Below are positions 48,939 through 61,063 of a stretch of 64,000 nucleotides of DNA, one piece after another. Source of the stretch: Streptococcus sp. Marseille-Q5986 (GTDB lineage: Bacteria > Bacillota > Bacilli > Lactobacillales > Streptococcaceae); assembly GCF_946902915.1 (NCBI RefSeq), contig NZ_CAMPPY010000007.1, forward strand, positions 44,110 through 108,109, given 5' to 3'. The notes beneath the pieces are model-generated. The model did no database searches, had not been told where the DNA came from, and saw nothing but the letters and a program-made list of their open reading frames with translations. Position numbers and translations under genes: made by a program. Position 1 is the first letter of the stretch. Each line of letters begins with the position of its first letter.

Positions 48939-49352
48939 TTAAAACCAAAGAGCAATTTCTCGCTTAGCTGACTCTTCTGAATCTGAACCATGTACAACAT
49001 TTTGGATAACCTGATTTTCTCCAGCAGCTCTTGCAAAATCACCTCGAATCGTTCCTGGCAAAGCTTCTTCTGGACGAGTAGCCCCCATCATGTCACGCCA
49101 GCTTTCAATTACCTTTGGACCTGAAATGATTCCCACAATTATTGGACCTGAGGTCATAAATTGGCGGATAGGAGGATAAAAACTTTTTTCAACTAAGTCG
49201 CGATAGTGTTGGTCAATCAAATCTTCTGAAACGGTTGAACGTAACTCTAATTTTTCGAGTTTGAAACCACGTCGCTCAATTCTTTTCAAAACTTCGCCAA
49301 CTAGAGCTCTCTTTACACCATCTGGCTTAATGATAAAGAATGTTTGTTCCAT
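48939..49352 (-). CDS. ndk: Nucleoside diphosphate kinase
   Basis: The 137-residue enzyme starts [20 protein letters not shown]. The phospho-His is in [17 protein letters not shown] (about residue 121). It equilibrates nucleoside di- and triphosphates. It is encoded downstream of rpoC, beyond the rpoC terminator. Confidence 0.96.
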   Translation of the reverse strand: MEQTFFIIKPDGVKRALVGEVLKRIERRGFKLEKLELRSTVSEDLIDQHYRDLVEKSFYPPIRQFMTSGPIIVGIISGPKVIESWRDMMGATRPEEALPGTIRGDFARAAGENQVIQNVVHGSDSEESAKREIALWF

Positions 49353-49421
49353 ATAAATCCCCTTGTCATTTTAGTTCTTCTATTCTACCACATTTCATGG
49401 AAAAATGGAGAAAGTTTTCAG

Positions 49422-49450
49422 AAAAAGAGAAAGAGAACCCGAAGGCTCTC
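49422..49450 (-). terminator. rpoC terminator with UUCG loop
   Basis: On the minus strand GAGAGCC, TTCG, GGTTCTC, then TTTCTCTTTTT. The loop is the extra-stable cUUCGg tetraloop. Confidence 0.88.
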
Positions 49451-49460
49451 TCATTCTCTT

Positions 49461-52400
49461 TTATTCTACTGTTTCTTCCACAGTTTCAACGGCAGTATCC
49501 ACAACTACTTCTGTTGTTTCTTCGTTTCCTTCTTCCTCTACTGGAGGGTTAAGGTATTCTTCTTCGTTGATAGCATGTGGTTCAAGGTTGCGGTAGCGAG
49601 CCATACCAGTACCTGCTGGGATGATCTTACCGATGATAACATTTTCCTTGAGTCCAAGGAGATGGTCTTTCTTACCGCGGATGGCTGCATCTGTAAGGAC
49701 ACGAGTTGTTTCCTGGAAGGAAGCCGCTGACAAGAAACTATTTGTTTCAAGTGAGGCTTTGGTGATTCCCATAAGGACTGGGCGACCTGTCGCTGGAACG
49801 CCACCGGCGATAAGGACATCTTTGTTCGCATCTGTAAAATCGTTGATGTCTAAAAGGGTACCCATGAGAAGATCTGTATCACCTGGATCCATGACACGGA
49901 CTTTACGGATCATTTGACGAACCATAACCTCGATGTGTTTGTCTCCGATTTCTACCCCTTGGCTACGATAAACTTTTTGGACTTCACCGAGAAGGTAAGT
50001 TTCAACTGACAAGACATCACGAACAGCAAGGAGATGTTTTGGTTGGATAGAACCCTCTGTCAATGCTGCACCACGAGAAACTTGGTCTCCAACTTCAACA
50101 CGCATACGTGCTGTAAATGGAACGACGTATTCACCTTCGCCAGTTTCACCCTTAACAAAGACTTTTTTCGTACGAGTTGAAGCATCTTCTTCGATAGCTG
50201 TAACTTGTCCCTTGACCTCTGTAATAACCGCTTCCCCTTTTGGATTGCGGGCTTCAAAGATTTCTTGGACACGAGGAAGACCTTGAGTGATATCGGTATT
50301 TGAGGCAACCCCACCCGTGTGGAAGGTACGCATTGTAAGCTGTGTACCAGGTTCCCCGATAGATTGGGCAGCGATTGTACCAACTGCTTCACCAACTTCA
50401 ACCGCATCACCAGTCGCCAAGTTGATACCGTAACAGTGACGGCAGACACCATGACGAGTGTTACATGTAAATACGGAACGGATAGTCACTTCTTCCACAC
50501 CAGCATTGACAATCTCGCGCGCCTTGTCTTCTGTGATTAACTCATTTGGACCAATGATCACTGCACCAGTTTCTGGGTGTTTAACAGTTTTCTTAGTGTA
50601 ACGACCATTGAGACGTTCTTCGAGAGACTCGATCATCTCTTTTCCTTCCGCGATAGAGCGGATCAAGAGACCACGGTCTGTTCCACAGTCGTCCTCACGG
50701 ATGATAACGTCTTGGGCGACGTCAACCAAACGACGAGTCAAGTAACCTGAGTCGGCTGTCTTAAGAGCCGTATCGGTCATACCTTTACGGGCACCGTGAG
50801 TTGAGAAGAACATTTCGAGTACTGACAAACCTTCGCGGAAGTTTGAAAGGATTGGCAATTCCATGATACGTCCGTTCGGAGCAGCCATCAGACCACGCAT
50901 ACCGGCAAGTTGTGAGAAGTTCGAGATGTTACCACGAGCTCCTGAGTCCATCATCATAACGATTGGGTTCTTCGGATCTTGGTTGTCAACCAAGCGTTTT
51001 TCCAATTTCTCACGAGCTGCACGCCATTCAGCTGTAACAGCATTGTAACGTTCATCATCAGTAATCAAACCACGACGGAACTGTTTTGTGATTTGTTCTA
51101 CACGCTTATGAGATTCTTCAATGATTTCAGCCTTATCTTCAACCACTGGGATATCAGCAATCCCCACTGTCAATCCAGCAAGTGTTGAATGATGGTAACC
51201 TAAGTCTTTCAATCGGTCCAAGAATGCAGAGGTTTCTGTTGTACGGAAACGTTTGAAAATCTCAGCGATGATATTTCCAAGGTTTTTCTTCTTGAATGGA
51301 GGATTGAGTTCAAGGTTGCGAATGGCTTCCTTGATATCGCCACCTAGTGGCAAGAAGTATTTAGCTGGAAGCCCTTCTGTCAAGTTGGCATTATTTGGTT
51401 CTTGCAAGTATGGTAGACCCTCTGGCATGATGTCGTTGAAGAGGATTTTACCAACTGTTGTCAGCAAGACCTTGTGTTTTTGCTCTTCTGTCCATGGTTT
51501 GTTGAGGCTGTCTGTCGCGATACCAACACGTGAGTGGAGGTGAACATAACCATTGCGATAAGCCATGACAGCTTCGTCACGATCCTTGAAGACCATTCCT
51601 TCACCTTCACGACCAGCTTCTTCCATGGTCAAGTAGTAGTTACCCAAAACCATGTCCTGTGATGGTGTAACAACTGGTTTACCATCTTTCGGATTCAAGA
51701 TGTGCTCAGCAGCAAGCATGAGGATACGCGCTTCTGCTTGGGCTTCTTCTGAAAGCGGTACGTGGATGGCCATTTGGTCACCGTCAAAGTCGGCATTGTA
51801 GGCTTCACAGACAAGTGGGTGCAAACGAAGGGCCTTACCATCGATCAAGACTGGCTCGAAGGCTTGGATCCCCAAACGGTGAAGGGTCGGTGCGCGGTTC
51901 AAAAGTACTGGGTGTTCTTTGATTACTTCTTCAAGGATATCCCAGATACGTTCGTCTCCACGTTCCACCAAGCGTTTAGCTGCCTTAACATTTTGCACGA
52001 TGTCACGGGCAACGATTTCACGCATAACAAATGGTTTAAAGAGCTCGATCGCCATTTCGCGTGGCACACCACATTGGTACATCTTAAGAGTTGGACCAAC
52101 GGCGATAACGGAACGTCCTGAGAAGTCAACACGTTTACCGAGCAAGTTCTGACGGAAGCGTCCTTGTTTCCCTTTGAGCATGTGGCTCAATGATTTCAGT
52201 GGACGGCTACCTGGTCCTGTGATTGGACGGCCACGACGGCCATTATCAATCAAAGCGTCAACTGCTTCTTGAAGCATACGTTTCTCATTTTGAACGATGA
52301 TACCAGGTGCATTCAACTCAAGCAAACGAGCCAAACGGTTGTTACGGTTGATAACACGGCGGTAAAGGTCGTTCAAGTCAGATGAGGCAAAACGGCCACC

Positions 52401-53138
52401 ATCCAACTGCAACATTGGACGAAGATCTGGTGGAATAACCGGAAGGATGTTGAGAATCATCCATTCAGGCTTGTTGCCAGACTTGTAAAAGGCATCCAAA
52501 ACATCCAAACGACGGATAGCTTTGACACGTTTTTGTCCAGTAGCTGTTTTCAACTCTTCTTTGAGTTCAGTAATTTCTTTTTCAAGATCTACTTGTTTCA
52601 AAAGGTCTTGGATGGCTTCGGCACCCATCTTGGCAACGAATGATCCATAACCATACTCACGCAAGCGCTCACGGTATTCGCGCTCTGTCATGATAGACTT
52701 GTGCTCAAGTGGTGTATCCTTAGGATCAATCACCACATAAGCCGCAAAGTAGATAACTTCCTCGAGGGCACGAGGGCTCATATCAAGGGTCAAGCCCATA
52801 CGGCTTGGAATCCCCTTGAAATACCAGATGTGAGATACAGGAGCTTTCAACTCGATGTGCCCCATACGCTCACGACGAACTTTTGTACGCGTCACTTCAA
52901 CCCCACAACGGTCACAAACAATCCCTCTGTAACGAATGCGTTTGTACTTACCACAAGCACATTCCCAGTCTTTAGTAGGACCGAAGATGACTTCGTCAAA
53001 GAGTCCTTCACGTTCTGGTTTCAACGTACGGTAATTGATTGTTTCAGGTTTTTTGACTTCTCCATAAGACCATGAACGGACTTTGCTTGGAGAAGCTAGG
53101 GTGATTTGCATACTTTTAAAACGATTTACATCAACCAC
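49461..53138 (-). CDS. rpoC: DNA-directed RNA polymerase subunit beta'
   Basis: The 1225-residue subunit has an N-terminal zinc site ([20 protein letters not shown]) and the catalytic Mg-binding [12 protein letters not shown] motif (about residue 450). The second zinc site (CRHCYG region) and bridge/trigger helices are present. It is encoded 32 bp after rpoB. The start is GTG. The acidic C-terminal tail is typical of streptococci. Confidence 0.97.
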   Translation of the reverse strand: MVDVNRFKSMQITLASPSKVRSWSYGEVKKPETINYRTLKPEREGLFDEVIFGPTKDWECACGKYKRIRYRGIVCDRCGVEVTRTKVRRERMGHIELKAPVSHIWYFKGIPSRMGLTLDMSPRALEEVIYFAAYVVIDPKDTPLEHKSIMTEREYRERLREYGYGSFVAKMGAEAIQDLLKQVDLEKEITELKEELKTATGQKRVKAIRRLDVLDAFYKSGNKPEWMILNILPVIPPDLRPMLQLDGGRFASSDLNDLYRRVINRNNRLARLLELNAPGIIVQNEKRMLQEAVDALIDNGRRGRPITGPGSRPLKSLSHMLKGKQGRFRQNLLGKRVDFSGRSVIAVGPTLKMYQCGVPREMAIELFKPFVMREIVARDIVQNVKAAKRLVERGDERIWDILEEVIKEHPVLLNRAPTLHRLGIQAFEPVLIDGKALRLHPLVCEAYNADFDGDQMAIHVPLSEEAQAEARILMLAAEHILNPKDGKPVVTPSQDMVLGNYYLTMEEAGREGEGMVFKDRDEAVMAYRNGYVHLHSRVGIATDSLNKPWTEEQKHKVLLTTVGKILFNDIMPEGLPYLQEPNNANLTEGLPAKYFLPLGGDIKEAIRNLELNPPFKKKNLGNIIAEIFKRFRTTETSAFLDRLKDLGYHHSTLAGLTVGIADIPVVEDKAEIIEESHKRVEQITKQFRRGLITDDERYNAVTAEWRAAREKLEKRLVDNQDPKNPIVMMMDSGARGNISNFSQLAGMRGLMAAPNGRIMELPILSNFREGLSVLEMFFSTHGARKGMTDTALKTADSGYLTRRLVDVAQDVIIREDDCGTDRGLLIRSIAEGKEMIESLEERLNGRYTKKTVKHPETGAVIIGPNELITEDKAREIVNAGVEEVTIRSVFTCNTRHGVCRHCYGINLATGDAVEVGEAVGTIAAQSIGEPGTQLTMRTFHTGGVASNTDITQGLPRVQEIFEARNPKGEAVITEVKGQVTAIEEDASTRTKKVFVKGETGEGEYVVPFTARMRVEVGDQVSRGAALTEGSIQPKHLLAVRDVLSVETYLLGEVQKVYRSQGVEIGDKHIEVMVRQMIRKVRVMDPGDTDLLMGTLLDINDFTDANKDVLIAGGVPATGRPVLMGITKASLETNSFLSAASFQETTRVLTDAAIRGKKDHLLGLKENVIIGKIIPAGTGMARYRNLEPHAINEEEYLNPPVEEEGNEETTEVVVDTAVETVEETVE

Positions 53139-53170
53139 TATTTCTTCCCTTTCTATTCTAAGTGAACTGC

Positions 53171-56100
53171 TTATTCTTGTTCAGCAGTTTCTTCTGTTGC
53201 TTCCGCTTTTGTTGCTTTCTCTGCTGCTTCAGCCTCTTGGGCTGCTTTTTCGCGGGCTTTTTCAAGGTCATCTACGTGGATGACATCTTCGTCCATTCCT
53301 TCATCCAAGTCGCGAAGTTCCACTTCTTTGCCATCTTCGTCAAGGACACGCATGTCAAGACCAAGAGATTGCAATTCTTTGACAAGAACTCGGAAGGATT
53401 CTGGAACACCTGGTTTTGGAATTGGTTTTCCTTTTGTAATAGCTTCATATGCCTTCAAACGTCCGTTAATATCGTCAGACTTGTAAGTCAAGATTTCTTG
53501 AAGGACATTTGAGGCACCGTAGGCTTCAAGAGCCCAAACCTCCATCTCACCGAAACGTTGTCCACCAAACTGAGCTTTACCTCCAAGCGGTTGTTGGGTA
53601 ACGGTTGAGTATGGTCCGACTGAGCGCGCGTGCAATTTATCATCAACCATGTGGTGGAGTTTGATCATGTACATGACTCCGACAGAAACACGGTTATCAA
53701 ACGGTTCACCAGTACGTCCATCGTAAAGGATTGTTTTGGCATCGCTATCCATACCGGCTTCTTTAACAGTTGACCAAAGATCTTCAGAACTTGCTCCGTC
53801 AAAGACCGGTGTTGCGATGTGGATGCCAAGAGTACGGGCCGCCATACCAAGGTGGAGCTCCATAACCTGACCGATATTCATACGTGATGGCACCCCAAGC
53901 GGGTTCAACATGATATCAACAGGAGTTCCGTCTGGAAGGTAAGGCATGTCTTCTACAGGGACGATACGAGAAACAACCCCTTTGTTTCCGTGACGACCGG
54001 CCATCTTATCTCCGACCTTAATCTTACGTTTTTGAGCGATGTAGACACGAACCAGCATGTTCACACCAGATTGCAACTCATCACCATTTGCACGTGTAAA
54101 AATCTTAACATCACGAACGACACCATCGGCACCGTGTGGTACACGAAGGGACGTATCACGCACTTCACGAGACTTGTCTCCGAAGATAGCGTGCAAGAGT
54201 CGTTCTTCAGCTGAAAGATCTTTTTCACCCTTAGGTGTTACTTTCCCTACAAGGATATCGCCTTCTTTAACCTCAGCACCGATACGGATAATCCCCTTTT
54301 CATCAAGGTCTTTAAGGGCATCTTCACCAACATTTGGAATTTCACGAGTAATTTCTTCAGGTCCAAGTTTTGTATCGCGGGTTTCTGATTCGTATTCTTC
54401 AAGGTGGACAGATGTATAGACATCGTCTTTGACCAAGCGTTCGCTCATGATAACGGCATCCTCGAAGTTGTAACCTTCCCAAGTCATGTAGGCAACGATT
54501 GGGTTTTGTCCAAGCGCCATTTCCCCATTTTCCATAGAAGGTCCATCAGCGATAAAGTCACCTTTTTCAACAAGATCACCGACATTCACAAGAGTACGTT
54601 GGTTGTAGGCAGTACCTGAGTTTGAACGACGGAATTTTTGAATATGATAAACATCTAGGGAACCATCTTCACGACGAACTTCTACCTTATCAGCATCTGC
54701 GTAGGTAACTTTACCATCATACTGAGCAATCACAGCCGCCCCAGAATCGTGGGCTGCTTGGTATTCCATACCAGTACCAACGTAAGGTGCTTGAGGATTG
54801 ATCAATGGCACAGCCTGACGTTGCATGTTGGCTCCCATAAGGGCACGGTTGGAGTCATCGTTTTCCAAGAAAGGAATACATGCTGTCGCAACGGCAACTA
54901 CCTGTTTTGGCGATACGTCCATGTAGTCAACCACTTCTGCTGGATACTCTTGGTTGACCCCTTGGTGACGTCCCATGACAACTTTCTCAGCAAAGGTTCC
55001 ATCTTCATTAAGACGAGAGTTGGCCTGCGCTACAGTAAATTCATCTTCTTCATCGGCTGTCAACCAAACGATTTCGTTTGTGACTACACCAGTTTCACAA
55101 TCAACCTTACGATATGGTGTTTGAACAAATCCATATTTGTTCAAGTGACCATATGATGACAAGTTATTGATCAAACCGATGTTAGGTCCTTCAGGTGTCT
55201 CGATTGGACACATACGACCATAGTGAGTGTAGTGCACATCACGTACTTCATATCCAGCACGGTCACGAGTCAAACCACCAGGTCCTAAGGCTGACAAACG
55301 ACGTTTGTGAGACAACTCAGAAAGTGGGTTGTGTTGGTCCATGAACTGTGACAACTGTGATGAACCAAAGAATTCTTTAACCGCAGCTGTTACAGGACGA
55401 ATATTGATAATTTGTTGTGGTGTCAAGACTTCGTTGTCCTGAACAGACATACGTTCACGGACGTTACGTTCCATACGAGAAAGTCCAAGACGTACTTGGT
55501 TAGCAAGCAATTCACCAACAGCACGGATACGACGGTTTCCAAGGTGGTCGATATCATCCACACGTCCGATACCTTCTGCCAAGTTGAGGAAGTAGCTCAT
55601 CTCTGCAAGGATATCCGCAGGAGTTACAACACGAACCTTGTCGTCTGGATTGGCATTTCCGATGATGGTTACAACACGGTCTGGGTCTGTTGGCGCAACA
55701 ACCTTGAATTTTTGAAGAACAACAGGCTCACTCACAACGGCTGCATCATTTGGAATGTAGACAATCTTGTTCAAGTCGCCATCCAAATGGCTTTCAATGC
55801 TTTCAATCACGCTACGAGTCATGATTGTTCCAGCTTCTACCAAGATTTCTCCAGTTTCAGGGTCTACCAATGGTTCCGCAATTGTTTGGTTGAGCAAACG
55901 TGTTTTAACATTGAGCTTTTTATTGATCTTGTAACGACCAACGGCTGCCAAATCATAGCGACGTGGGTCAAAGAAACGAGCTACAAGCAAGCTACGTGAG
56001 CTTTCAGCAGTCTTAGGTTCACCTGGACGAAGGCGTTCGTAAATTTCTTTCAAGGCTTCGTCGGTACGAGAGTCCATTGGATTCTTGTGGATATCTTTTT

Positions 56101-56764
56101 CAACAGTGTTGCGAACCAATTCGCTGTCACCAAAGATATCAAAGATTTCATCATCACCTGAGAAACCAAGCGCACGAACCAAGGTCGTAAATGGAATCTT
56201 ACGAGTACGGTCGATACGAGTATAAGCGATGTCTTTTGAGTCGCTTTCAAGTTCCAACCAAGCTCCACGATTAGGGATAACAGTTGAACCGTAGCCCACT
56301 TTACCGTTTTTATCAACTTTATCGTTAAAGTAAACACCTGGTGAGCGGACCAACTGAGAAACGATAATACGTTCACCACCATTGATGATAAAAGTCCCCA
56401 TTTCGGTCATGATTGGGAAATCACCAAAGAAAACTTCCTGGGTCTTGATTTCGCCTGTTTCTTTATTGATCAAGCGGAAGGTTACAAAAATTGGTGCTGA
56501 GTAGCTAGCATCGTGGATACGAGCTTCTTCGAGCGTGTATTTTGGTTCCTTGATTTCATATCCAACAAATTCCAACTCCATTGTGTCTGTGAAGTTTGAA
56601 ATTGGCAATACACCTTCAAACACTTCCTTAAGACCATGGTCTAGGAAACCTTTGAATGAATCCGTTTGAATTTCAATCAAATTTGGTAAGTCAAGAACTT
56701 CTTTGATTCTTGAAAAACTACGACGGGTACGATGTTTCCCGTATTGAACGTCATGTCCTGCCAA
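53171..56764 (-). CDS. rpoB: DNA-directed RNA polymerase subunit beta
   Basis: The 1197-residue subunit begins [20 protein letters not shown] after the initiator. The start is TTG at 56764, fixed by AAAGGAG 8 bases upstream; a longer frame adds 13 unsupported residues. The rifampicin pocket [20 protein letters not shown] followed by [14 protein letters not shown] is wild type. The extended acidic, Ala/Glu-rich C terminus is typical of the group. The leader carries a terminator-like hairpin (56926-56963). Confidence 0.97.
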   Translation of the reverse strand: MAGHDVQYGKHRTRRSFSRIKEVLDLPNLIEIQTDSFKGFLDHGLKEVFEGVLPISNFTDTMELEFVGYEIKEPKYTLEEARIHDASYSAPIFVTFRLINKETGEIKTQEVFFGDFPIMTEMGTFIINGGERIIVSQLVRSPGVYFNDKVDKNGKVGYGSTVIPNRGAWLELESDSKDIAYTRIDRTRKIPFTTLVRALGFSGDDEIFDIFGDSELVRNTVEKDIHKNPMDSRTDEALKEIYERLRPGEPKTAESSRSLLVARFFDPRRYDLAAVGRYKINKKLNVKTRLLNQTIAEPLVDPETGEILVEAGTIMTRSVIESIESHLDGDLNKIVYIPNDAAVVSEPVVLQKFKVVAPTDPDRVVTIIGNANPDDKVRVVTPADILAEMSYFLNLAEGIGRVDDIDHLGNRRIRAVGELLANQVRLGLSRMERNVRERMSVQDNEVLTPQQIINIRPVTAAVKEFFGSSQLSQFMDQHNPLSELSHKRRLSALGPGGLTRDRAGYEVRDVHYTHYGRMCPIETPEGPNIGLINNLSSYGHLNKYGFVQTPYRKVDCETGVVTNEIVWLTADEEDEFTVAQANSRLNEDGTFAEKVVMGRHQGVNQEYPAEVVDYMDVSPKQVVAVATACIPFLENDDSNRALMGANMQRQAVPLINPQAPYVGTGMEYQAAHDSGAAVIAQYDGKVTYADADKVEVRREDGSLDVYHIQKFRRSNSGTAYNQRTLVNVGDLVEKGDFIADGPSMENGEMALGQNPIVAYMTWEGYNFEDAVIMSERLVKDDVYTSVHLEEYESETRDTKLGPEEITREIPNVGEDALKDLDEKGIIRIGAEVKEGDILVGKVTPKGEKDLSAEERLLHAIFGDKSREVRDTSLRVPHGADGVVRDVKIFTRANGDELQSGVNMLVRVYIAQKRKIKVGDKMAGRHGNKGVVSRIVPVEDMPYLPDGTPVDIMLNPLGVPSRMNIGQVMELHLGMAARTLGIHIATPVFDGASSEDLWSTVKEAGMDSDAKTILYDGRTGEPFDNRVSVGVMYMIKLHHMVDDKLHARSVGPYSTVTQQPLGGKAQFGGQRFGEMEVWALEAYGASNVLQEILTYKSDDINGRLKAYEAITKGKPIPKPGVPESFRVLVKELQSLGLDMRVLDEDGKEVELRDLDEGMDEDVIHVDDLEKAREKAAQEAEAAEKATKAEATEETAEQE

Positions 56765-56909
56765 GATGATTCTCCTTTGTAAATAAGTTCCAAGCCTTAT
56801 CAATCAGGCTTTTCTAATCGTCATATGGTTTTAAAAACCCCTATCACCGTGTCCCTTTGACGAATTTTCAGAATCTTTAAGTATTTGTTACAAACATTTG
56901 AAATCCTGA

Positions 56910-56994
56910 AAAAAAGCACAAAAAGAGCAGCTAAATCTGACTTTTTCAGAAGATTTAACTGCTGTGAGCCTTGTCTGGACAATATTTCAGACAA
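56910..56994 (-). promoter_or_regulatory. rpoB leader with antiterminator-like and terminator-like hairpins
   Basis: Reading the minus strand, a 7-bp hairpin (arms 56988-56994 and 56971-56977, TTGTCTG/CAGACAA) comes first. Then a 13-bp stem (arms 56951-56963 and 56926-56938, with one G-U pair) follows, and after it two T-runs. It lies between the promoter and the rpoB start, so it can act as an attenuator. Confidence 0.7.
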
Positions 56995-57019
56995 AACCTA
57001 CGACAAATGATTATTTACA

Positions 57020-57055
57020 TTATACCCTATTTAGCCAGATTTTTCAAGGTTTTTT
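57020..57055 (-). promoter_or_regulatory. rpoBC promoter
   Basis: On the minus strand TTGAAA, 17 bp, TATAAT (in GGGTATAATG), giving a leader of roughly 250 nt before the TTG start. Confidence 0.7.
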
Positions 57056-57137
57056 TACTATTTTTTAAATAATCTTTTCCTATATATCATTTTAAAATTT
57101 CAAGAGAATGAAGCATTATATTTTCTCTTAAAAATCA

Positions 57138-57175
57138 GGAAAACGCTTGCACTAATGTTTATCTCATGCTATACT
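57138..57175 (+). promoter_or_regulatory. Pullulanase promoter with cre site over the -35
   Basis: TTGCAC (57147-57152), 17 bp, extended -10 TGCTATACT (core 57170-57175). The 14-mer 57138-57151 (GGAAAACGCTTGCA) matches cre at 13 of 14 positions and covers the -35, the placement for CcpA repression. Confidence 0.75.
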
Positions 57176-57206
57176 GATAGGGAACAACTACACAAGGAGA
57201 ATTGTG

Positions 57207-60200
57207 ATGAAAAAGAGCCCATCTCAAACTGAGAAAAAAATGATTTATGGTATCCGTTCCTTGAAGAACGGAACTGGTTCTGTCCTTATTGGTGCCAGCA
57301 TTGTCTTGCTTTCTGCTACAATGCCAACTATTTCGGCTAACGAAAACCTTCCTCAAACTCAGGAAAATACCAGCGCTGTGACCAAGGTCCCTACTGAGAC
57401 TGAAACTAGGCAAGCTCAAAAGGAAACGCCTATTTCTGAACAAAAGAATGCAAACGCTTCCCTTGATTCTAAAAAGGAAGCTCCAGCTGTGGAAACTACT
57501 ACAGCACCAGAAACACCTAAAACAGAAGATACTACTACAAGCCAGGCTAACAGCAAGGAAGAGAAAGTAGATGCCAGCACCTCGGCGCCAACTTCAGATC
57601 AAAAACCACAAGCTGGCACATCTTCTGAAGAACCCATCGCAGATAACCACTTCCGTATCCATGTTAAAAAACTCCCTGAAGAAAACAAAGATTCTCAAGG
57701 TCTTTGGACTTGGGACGATGTTGAAAAGCCGTCTGAAAACTGGCCCAATGGAGCCCAGTCCTTCAAGGATGCCAAACAAGATGACTACGGCTATTACCTC
57801 GATGTCAAACTCAAAAATGAGCAAGCCAAGAAAGTCAGCTTCCTTATCAATAATACCAAGGGGGATAACCTGACGGGGGACCGCTCGGTAGAGCGCCTCT
57901 CTCCAAAAATGAATGAGGCCTGGCTAGATGAAAACTACAAGGTATACAACTACCGTCCTCAGCCAGCAGGTACTGTTCGTGTCAACTACTACCGCACCGA
58001 TGGCAACTATGACAAAAAATCTCTCTGGTATTGGGGCGATGTCAAGAACCCAAGCAGTGGAGAATGGCCTGACGGTACTGACTTTACCGCAACTGGAAAA
58101 TATGGTCGTTACATTGATATCCCACTCAATGAAGCTGCAAGAGAATTTGGATTTTTATTACTAGACGAAAGCAAGAAAGGCGATGATGTGAAAATCAGAA
58201 AAGAAGATTATAAATTCACTGATCTAAAAAATCACAGTCAAATCTTCCTCAAAGATGATGACGAAACCATCTACACCAACCCCTACTATGTGCACGACAT
58301 CCGCATGACTGGTGCCCAACACGTGGCTAAATCTCGTATCGAAAGCAGTTTTTCTACCCTAGTAGGGGCTAAGAAAGACGATATCCTCAAACACTCCAGC
58401 ATCACTGATTACCAAGGGAATAAAGTAGCTATCACAGACGTGGAAGTGGATGAGGCAGGTAAAAAAGTGACCTACATCGGCGACTTCTCTGACACTCAAC
58501 ACCCATACACTGTCGGCTACAATTCAGACCGATTTACCACACGTTCAAGCTGGCGCCTCAAGGATGAGTCCTACAGTTACGATGGTCAACTCGGCGCAAC
58601 TCTAAAAGAAGATGGCAAGCGTGTTGACCTCACCCTCTGGTCTCCAAGTGCTGATAAGGTTTCTGTCGTTGTCTACGACAAGAAAGACCCTGACAAAGTA
58701 GTTGGAACTGTCGCCCTTGAAAAAGGAGAAAAAGGCACCTGGAAACAAACTCTGGATGCAAACTCTGGTCTCGGTATCAGCAACTACACTGGCTACTACT
58801 ATCACTACCAGATCGAGCGCCAAGGTAAAACCGTTCTCGTTCTTGACCCTTATGCCAAGTCATTAGCGGCTTGGAACAGTGACCTAGCAAAAACAGATGC
58901 CGCTCATAAGGTCGCTAAAGCTGCCTTTGTCGATCCATCCAAACTAGGACCGCAAGACTTGACCTATGGGAAGATTCGCAACTTCAAATCGCGTGAAGAT
59001 GCCGTTATCTACGAGGCTCATGTGCGTGACTTCACTTCAGATCCGGCCATCGCAAAAGACTTGACCAAACCATTTGGTACCTTTGAAGCCTTTATCGAAA
59101 AACTAGACTATCTCAAAGACTTGGGTGTGACTCACATCCAGCTCCTTCCAGTCTTGTCCTACTACTTTGTCAATGAATTGAAAAACCATGAACGTTTGTC
59201 TGCCTATGCTTCAAGCAACAGCAACTATAACTGGGGATATGACCCTCAAAACTACTTCTCCTTGACTGGTATGTACTCAAGCGATCCTAAGGATCCAGAA
59301 AAACGTATCGCCGAATTCAAAAACCTCATCAACGAAATCCACAAACGTGGCATGGGGGCTATCTTGGACGTGGTCTACAACCATACTGCAAATGTCGACA
59401 TTTTTGAAGATATTGAGCCAAACTACTACCACTTTATGGATGCTGATGGCACACCTCGAACTAGCTTTGGTGGTGGACGTTTGGGAACTACCCACTACAT
59501 GTCTAAACGTGTCTTGGTAGACTCTATCAAGTATCTGGTTGAAACCTACAAAGTAGATGGTTTCCGCTTCGATATGATGGGTGACCACGATGCGGCTTCA
59601 ATCGAAGAAGCTTACAAGGCTGCACGCGCCCTCAATCCAAATCTTATCATGCTTGGCGAAGGTTGGAGAACCTATGCTGGTGACGAAAACATGCCTACTA
59701 AACCTGCTGACCAAGATTGGATGAAACATACCGATACTGTCGCTGTCTTTTCAGACGACATCCGTAACAACCTCAAGTCTGGCTATCCAAACGAAGGGCA
59801 ACCGGCCTTTATCACAGGTGGCAAGCGTGATATCAACACTATCTTTAAAAATCTCATTGCCCAACCAACCAACTTTGAAGCAGATAGTCCTGGAGATGTT
59901 ATCCAGTATATCGCAGCCCATGATAACTTGACCCTCTTTGACATCATTGCCCAGTCTATCAAAAAAGACCCAAGCAAGGCTGAAAACTATGCTGAAATCC
60001 ATCGCCGTTTGCGACTTGGAAACCTCATGGTCTTGACTGCTCAAGGGACTCCGTTTATCCACTCTGGTCAGGAATACGGACGTACTAAACAATTCCTAGA
60101 CCCAGCCTACAAGACTCCTGTTCCAGACGATAAGGCTCCACACAAATCTCACTTATTGCGTGATAAGGACGGCAAGCCGTTTGTCTATCCGTACTTCATC

Positions 60201-60923
60201 CATGACTCTTACGACTCTAGTGATGCTGTCAACAAGTTTGATTGGACCAAGGCTACAGATAGCAAAGCATATCCTGAAAATGTCAAGAGCCGTGACTACA
60301 TGAAAGGATTGATCGCTCTTCGTCAATCTACAGACGCCTTCCGACTCAAGAGTCTACAAGATATCAAAGAACGCGTCCAACTCATTACTGTCCCAGACCA
60401 AAATGGTGTTGAAAAAGAAGATGTGGTCATCGGCTACCAAATCACAGCTCCAAATGGAGATGTCTACGCAGTCTTTGTCAATGCGGATGATAAGGCTCGC
60501 GAATTCAACTTGGGAACTGCCTTTGCTCACTTGAGAAAGGCCGAAGTCCTCGCAGATGAAAACCAAGCAGGTCCCGTAGGAATCGCTAACCCTCAAGGTC
60601 TTGAATGGACTGAAAAAGGCTTGAAATTGAACGCTCTCACTGCCGTCGTTCTCCGCTTGTCTCAAGGTGGTGCCATCGTCGCTCCAGCTGTGGAAGAAAA
60701 ACCAGAATTTGATCTTTCTAACTTGGAAGTTGAACCAGAACAAGACCAAGCTCAAAACCTAGCAGCCAATCCTGAAACTCAAGAAACTGCTACAGAGACT
60801 CTTTCTCAGAAAGTCCTTCCAAACACAGGAACTGAGAGCAAATCCCTCCTTGCCCTTGCTGGATTCAGCATTCTTGCCCTTATCGGACTTGGATGGTTGA
60901 TAAAAAACAAGAAAAAGAACTAA
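57207..60923 (+). CDS. spuA: Cell-wall-anchored pullulanase (SpuA type)
   Basis: The 1238-residue protein debranches alpha-1,6 links in glycogen and pullulan at the cell surface. A YSIRK-like signal (YGIRSLKNGTGSVLIG) leads, then a Thr/Glu/Pro linker to about residue 145. Two CBM41 modules (about 148-250 and 258-355, each with LWTWDD or LWYWGD) follow. The GH13_14 catalytic domain shows DVVYNH, the nucleophile Asp in VDGFRFDMMGDHD (about 788) and the acid/base Glu in LGEGWR (about 817). LPNTG (about 1204), a membrane helix and KNKKKN end it. The ATG at 57207 is preferred over GTG 57204. Confidence 0.95.
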   Translation: MKKSPSQTEKKMIYGIRSLKNGTGSVLIGASIVLLSATMPTISANENLPQTQENTSAVTKVPTETETRQAQKETPISEQKNANASLDSKKEAPAVETTTAPETPKTEDTTTSQANSKEEKVDASTSAPTSDQKPQAGTSSEEPIADNHFRIHVKKLPEENKDSQGLWTWDDVEKPSENWPNGAQSFKDAKQDDYGYYLDVKLKNEQAKKVSFLINNTKGDNLTGDRSVERLSPKMNEAWLDENYKVYNYRPQPAGTVRVNYYRTDGNYDKKSLWYWGDVKNPSSGEWPDGTDFTATGKYGRYIDIPLNEAAREFGFLLLDESKKGDDVKIRKEDYKFTDLKNHSQIFLKDDDETIYTNPYYVHDIRMTGAQHVAKSRIESSFSTLVGAKKDDILKHSSITDYQGNKVAITDVEVDEAGKKVTYIGDFSDTQHPYTVGYNSDRFTTRSSWRLKDESYSYDGQLGATLKEDGKRVDLTLWSPSADKVSVVVYDKKDPDKVVGTVALEKGEKGTWKQTLDANSGLGISNYTGYYYHYQIERQGKTVLVLDPYAKSLAAWNSDLAKTDAAHKVAKAAFVDPSKLGPQDLTYGKIRNFKSREDAVIYEAHVRDFTSDPAIAKDLTKPFGTFEAFIEKLDYLKDLGVTHIQLLPVLSYYFVNELKNHERLSAYASSNSNYNWGYDPQNYFSLTGMYSSDPKDPEKRIAEFKNLINEIHKRGMGAILDVVYNHTANVDIFEDIEPNYYHFMDADGTPRTSFGGGRLGTTHYMSKRVLVDSIKYLVETYKVDGFRFDMMGDHDAASIEEAYKAARALNPNLIMLGEGWRTYAGDENMPTKPADQDWMKHTDTVAVFSDDIRNNLKSGYPNEGQPAFITGGKRDINTIFKNLIAQPTNFEADSPGDVIQYIAAHDNLTLFDIIAQSIKKDPSKAENYAEIHRRLRLGNLMVLTAQGTPFIHSGQEYGRTKQFLDPAYKTPVPDDKAPHKSHLLRDKDGKPFVYPYFIHDSYDSSDAVNKFDWTKATDSKAYPENVKSRDYMKGLIALRQSTDAFRLKSLQDIKERVQLITVPDQNGVEKEDVVIGYQITAPNGDVYAVFVNADDKAREFNLGTAFAHLRKAEVLADENQAGPVGIANPQGLEWTEKGLKLNALTAVVLRLSQGGAIVAPAVEEKPEFDLSNLEVEPEQDQAQNLAANPETQETATETLSQKVLPNTGTESKSLLALAGFSILALIGLGWLIKNKKKN

Positions 60924-61042
60924 TACTCAATGAAAATCAAAGAGTAAACTGGAAAGCTAGCCGCAGGACTGCTCAAAGCACAGCATTGAGGTTGTAGATA
61001 AGGCGAAGCTGACCTGATTTAAAGAGATTTTCGAGGAGTATA
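60923..61042. repeat. BOX-type element after spuA
   Basis: It begins at the last base of the spuA stop (ATACTCAATGAAAATCAAAG) and ends GATTTTCGAGGAGTAT. Inside are GCTAGCCGCAGGACTG, AGCATTGAGGTTGTAGAT and AAGGCGAAGCTGAC. Confidence 0.85.
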
Positions 61043-61063
61043 ACCTAGCCCTCCTATAGAGAA

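Noticed and set aside
49461..56764. Many long antisense frames across rpoB, rpoC, pflB, fusA and spuA
   Set aside because: They mirror codon bias of highly expressed genes; no ribosome sites or recognisable domains.
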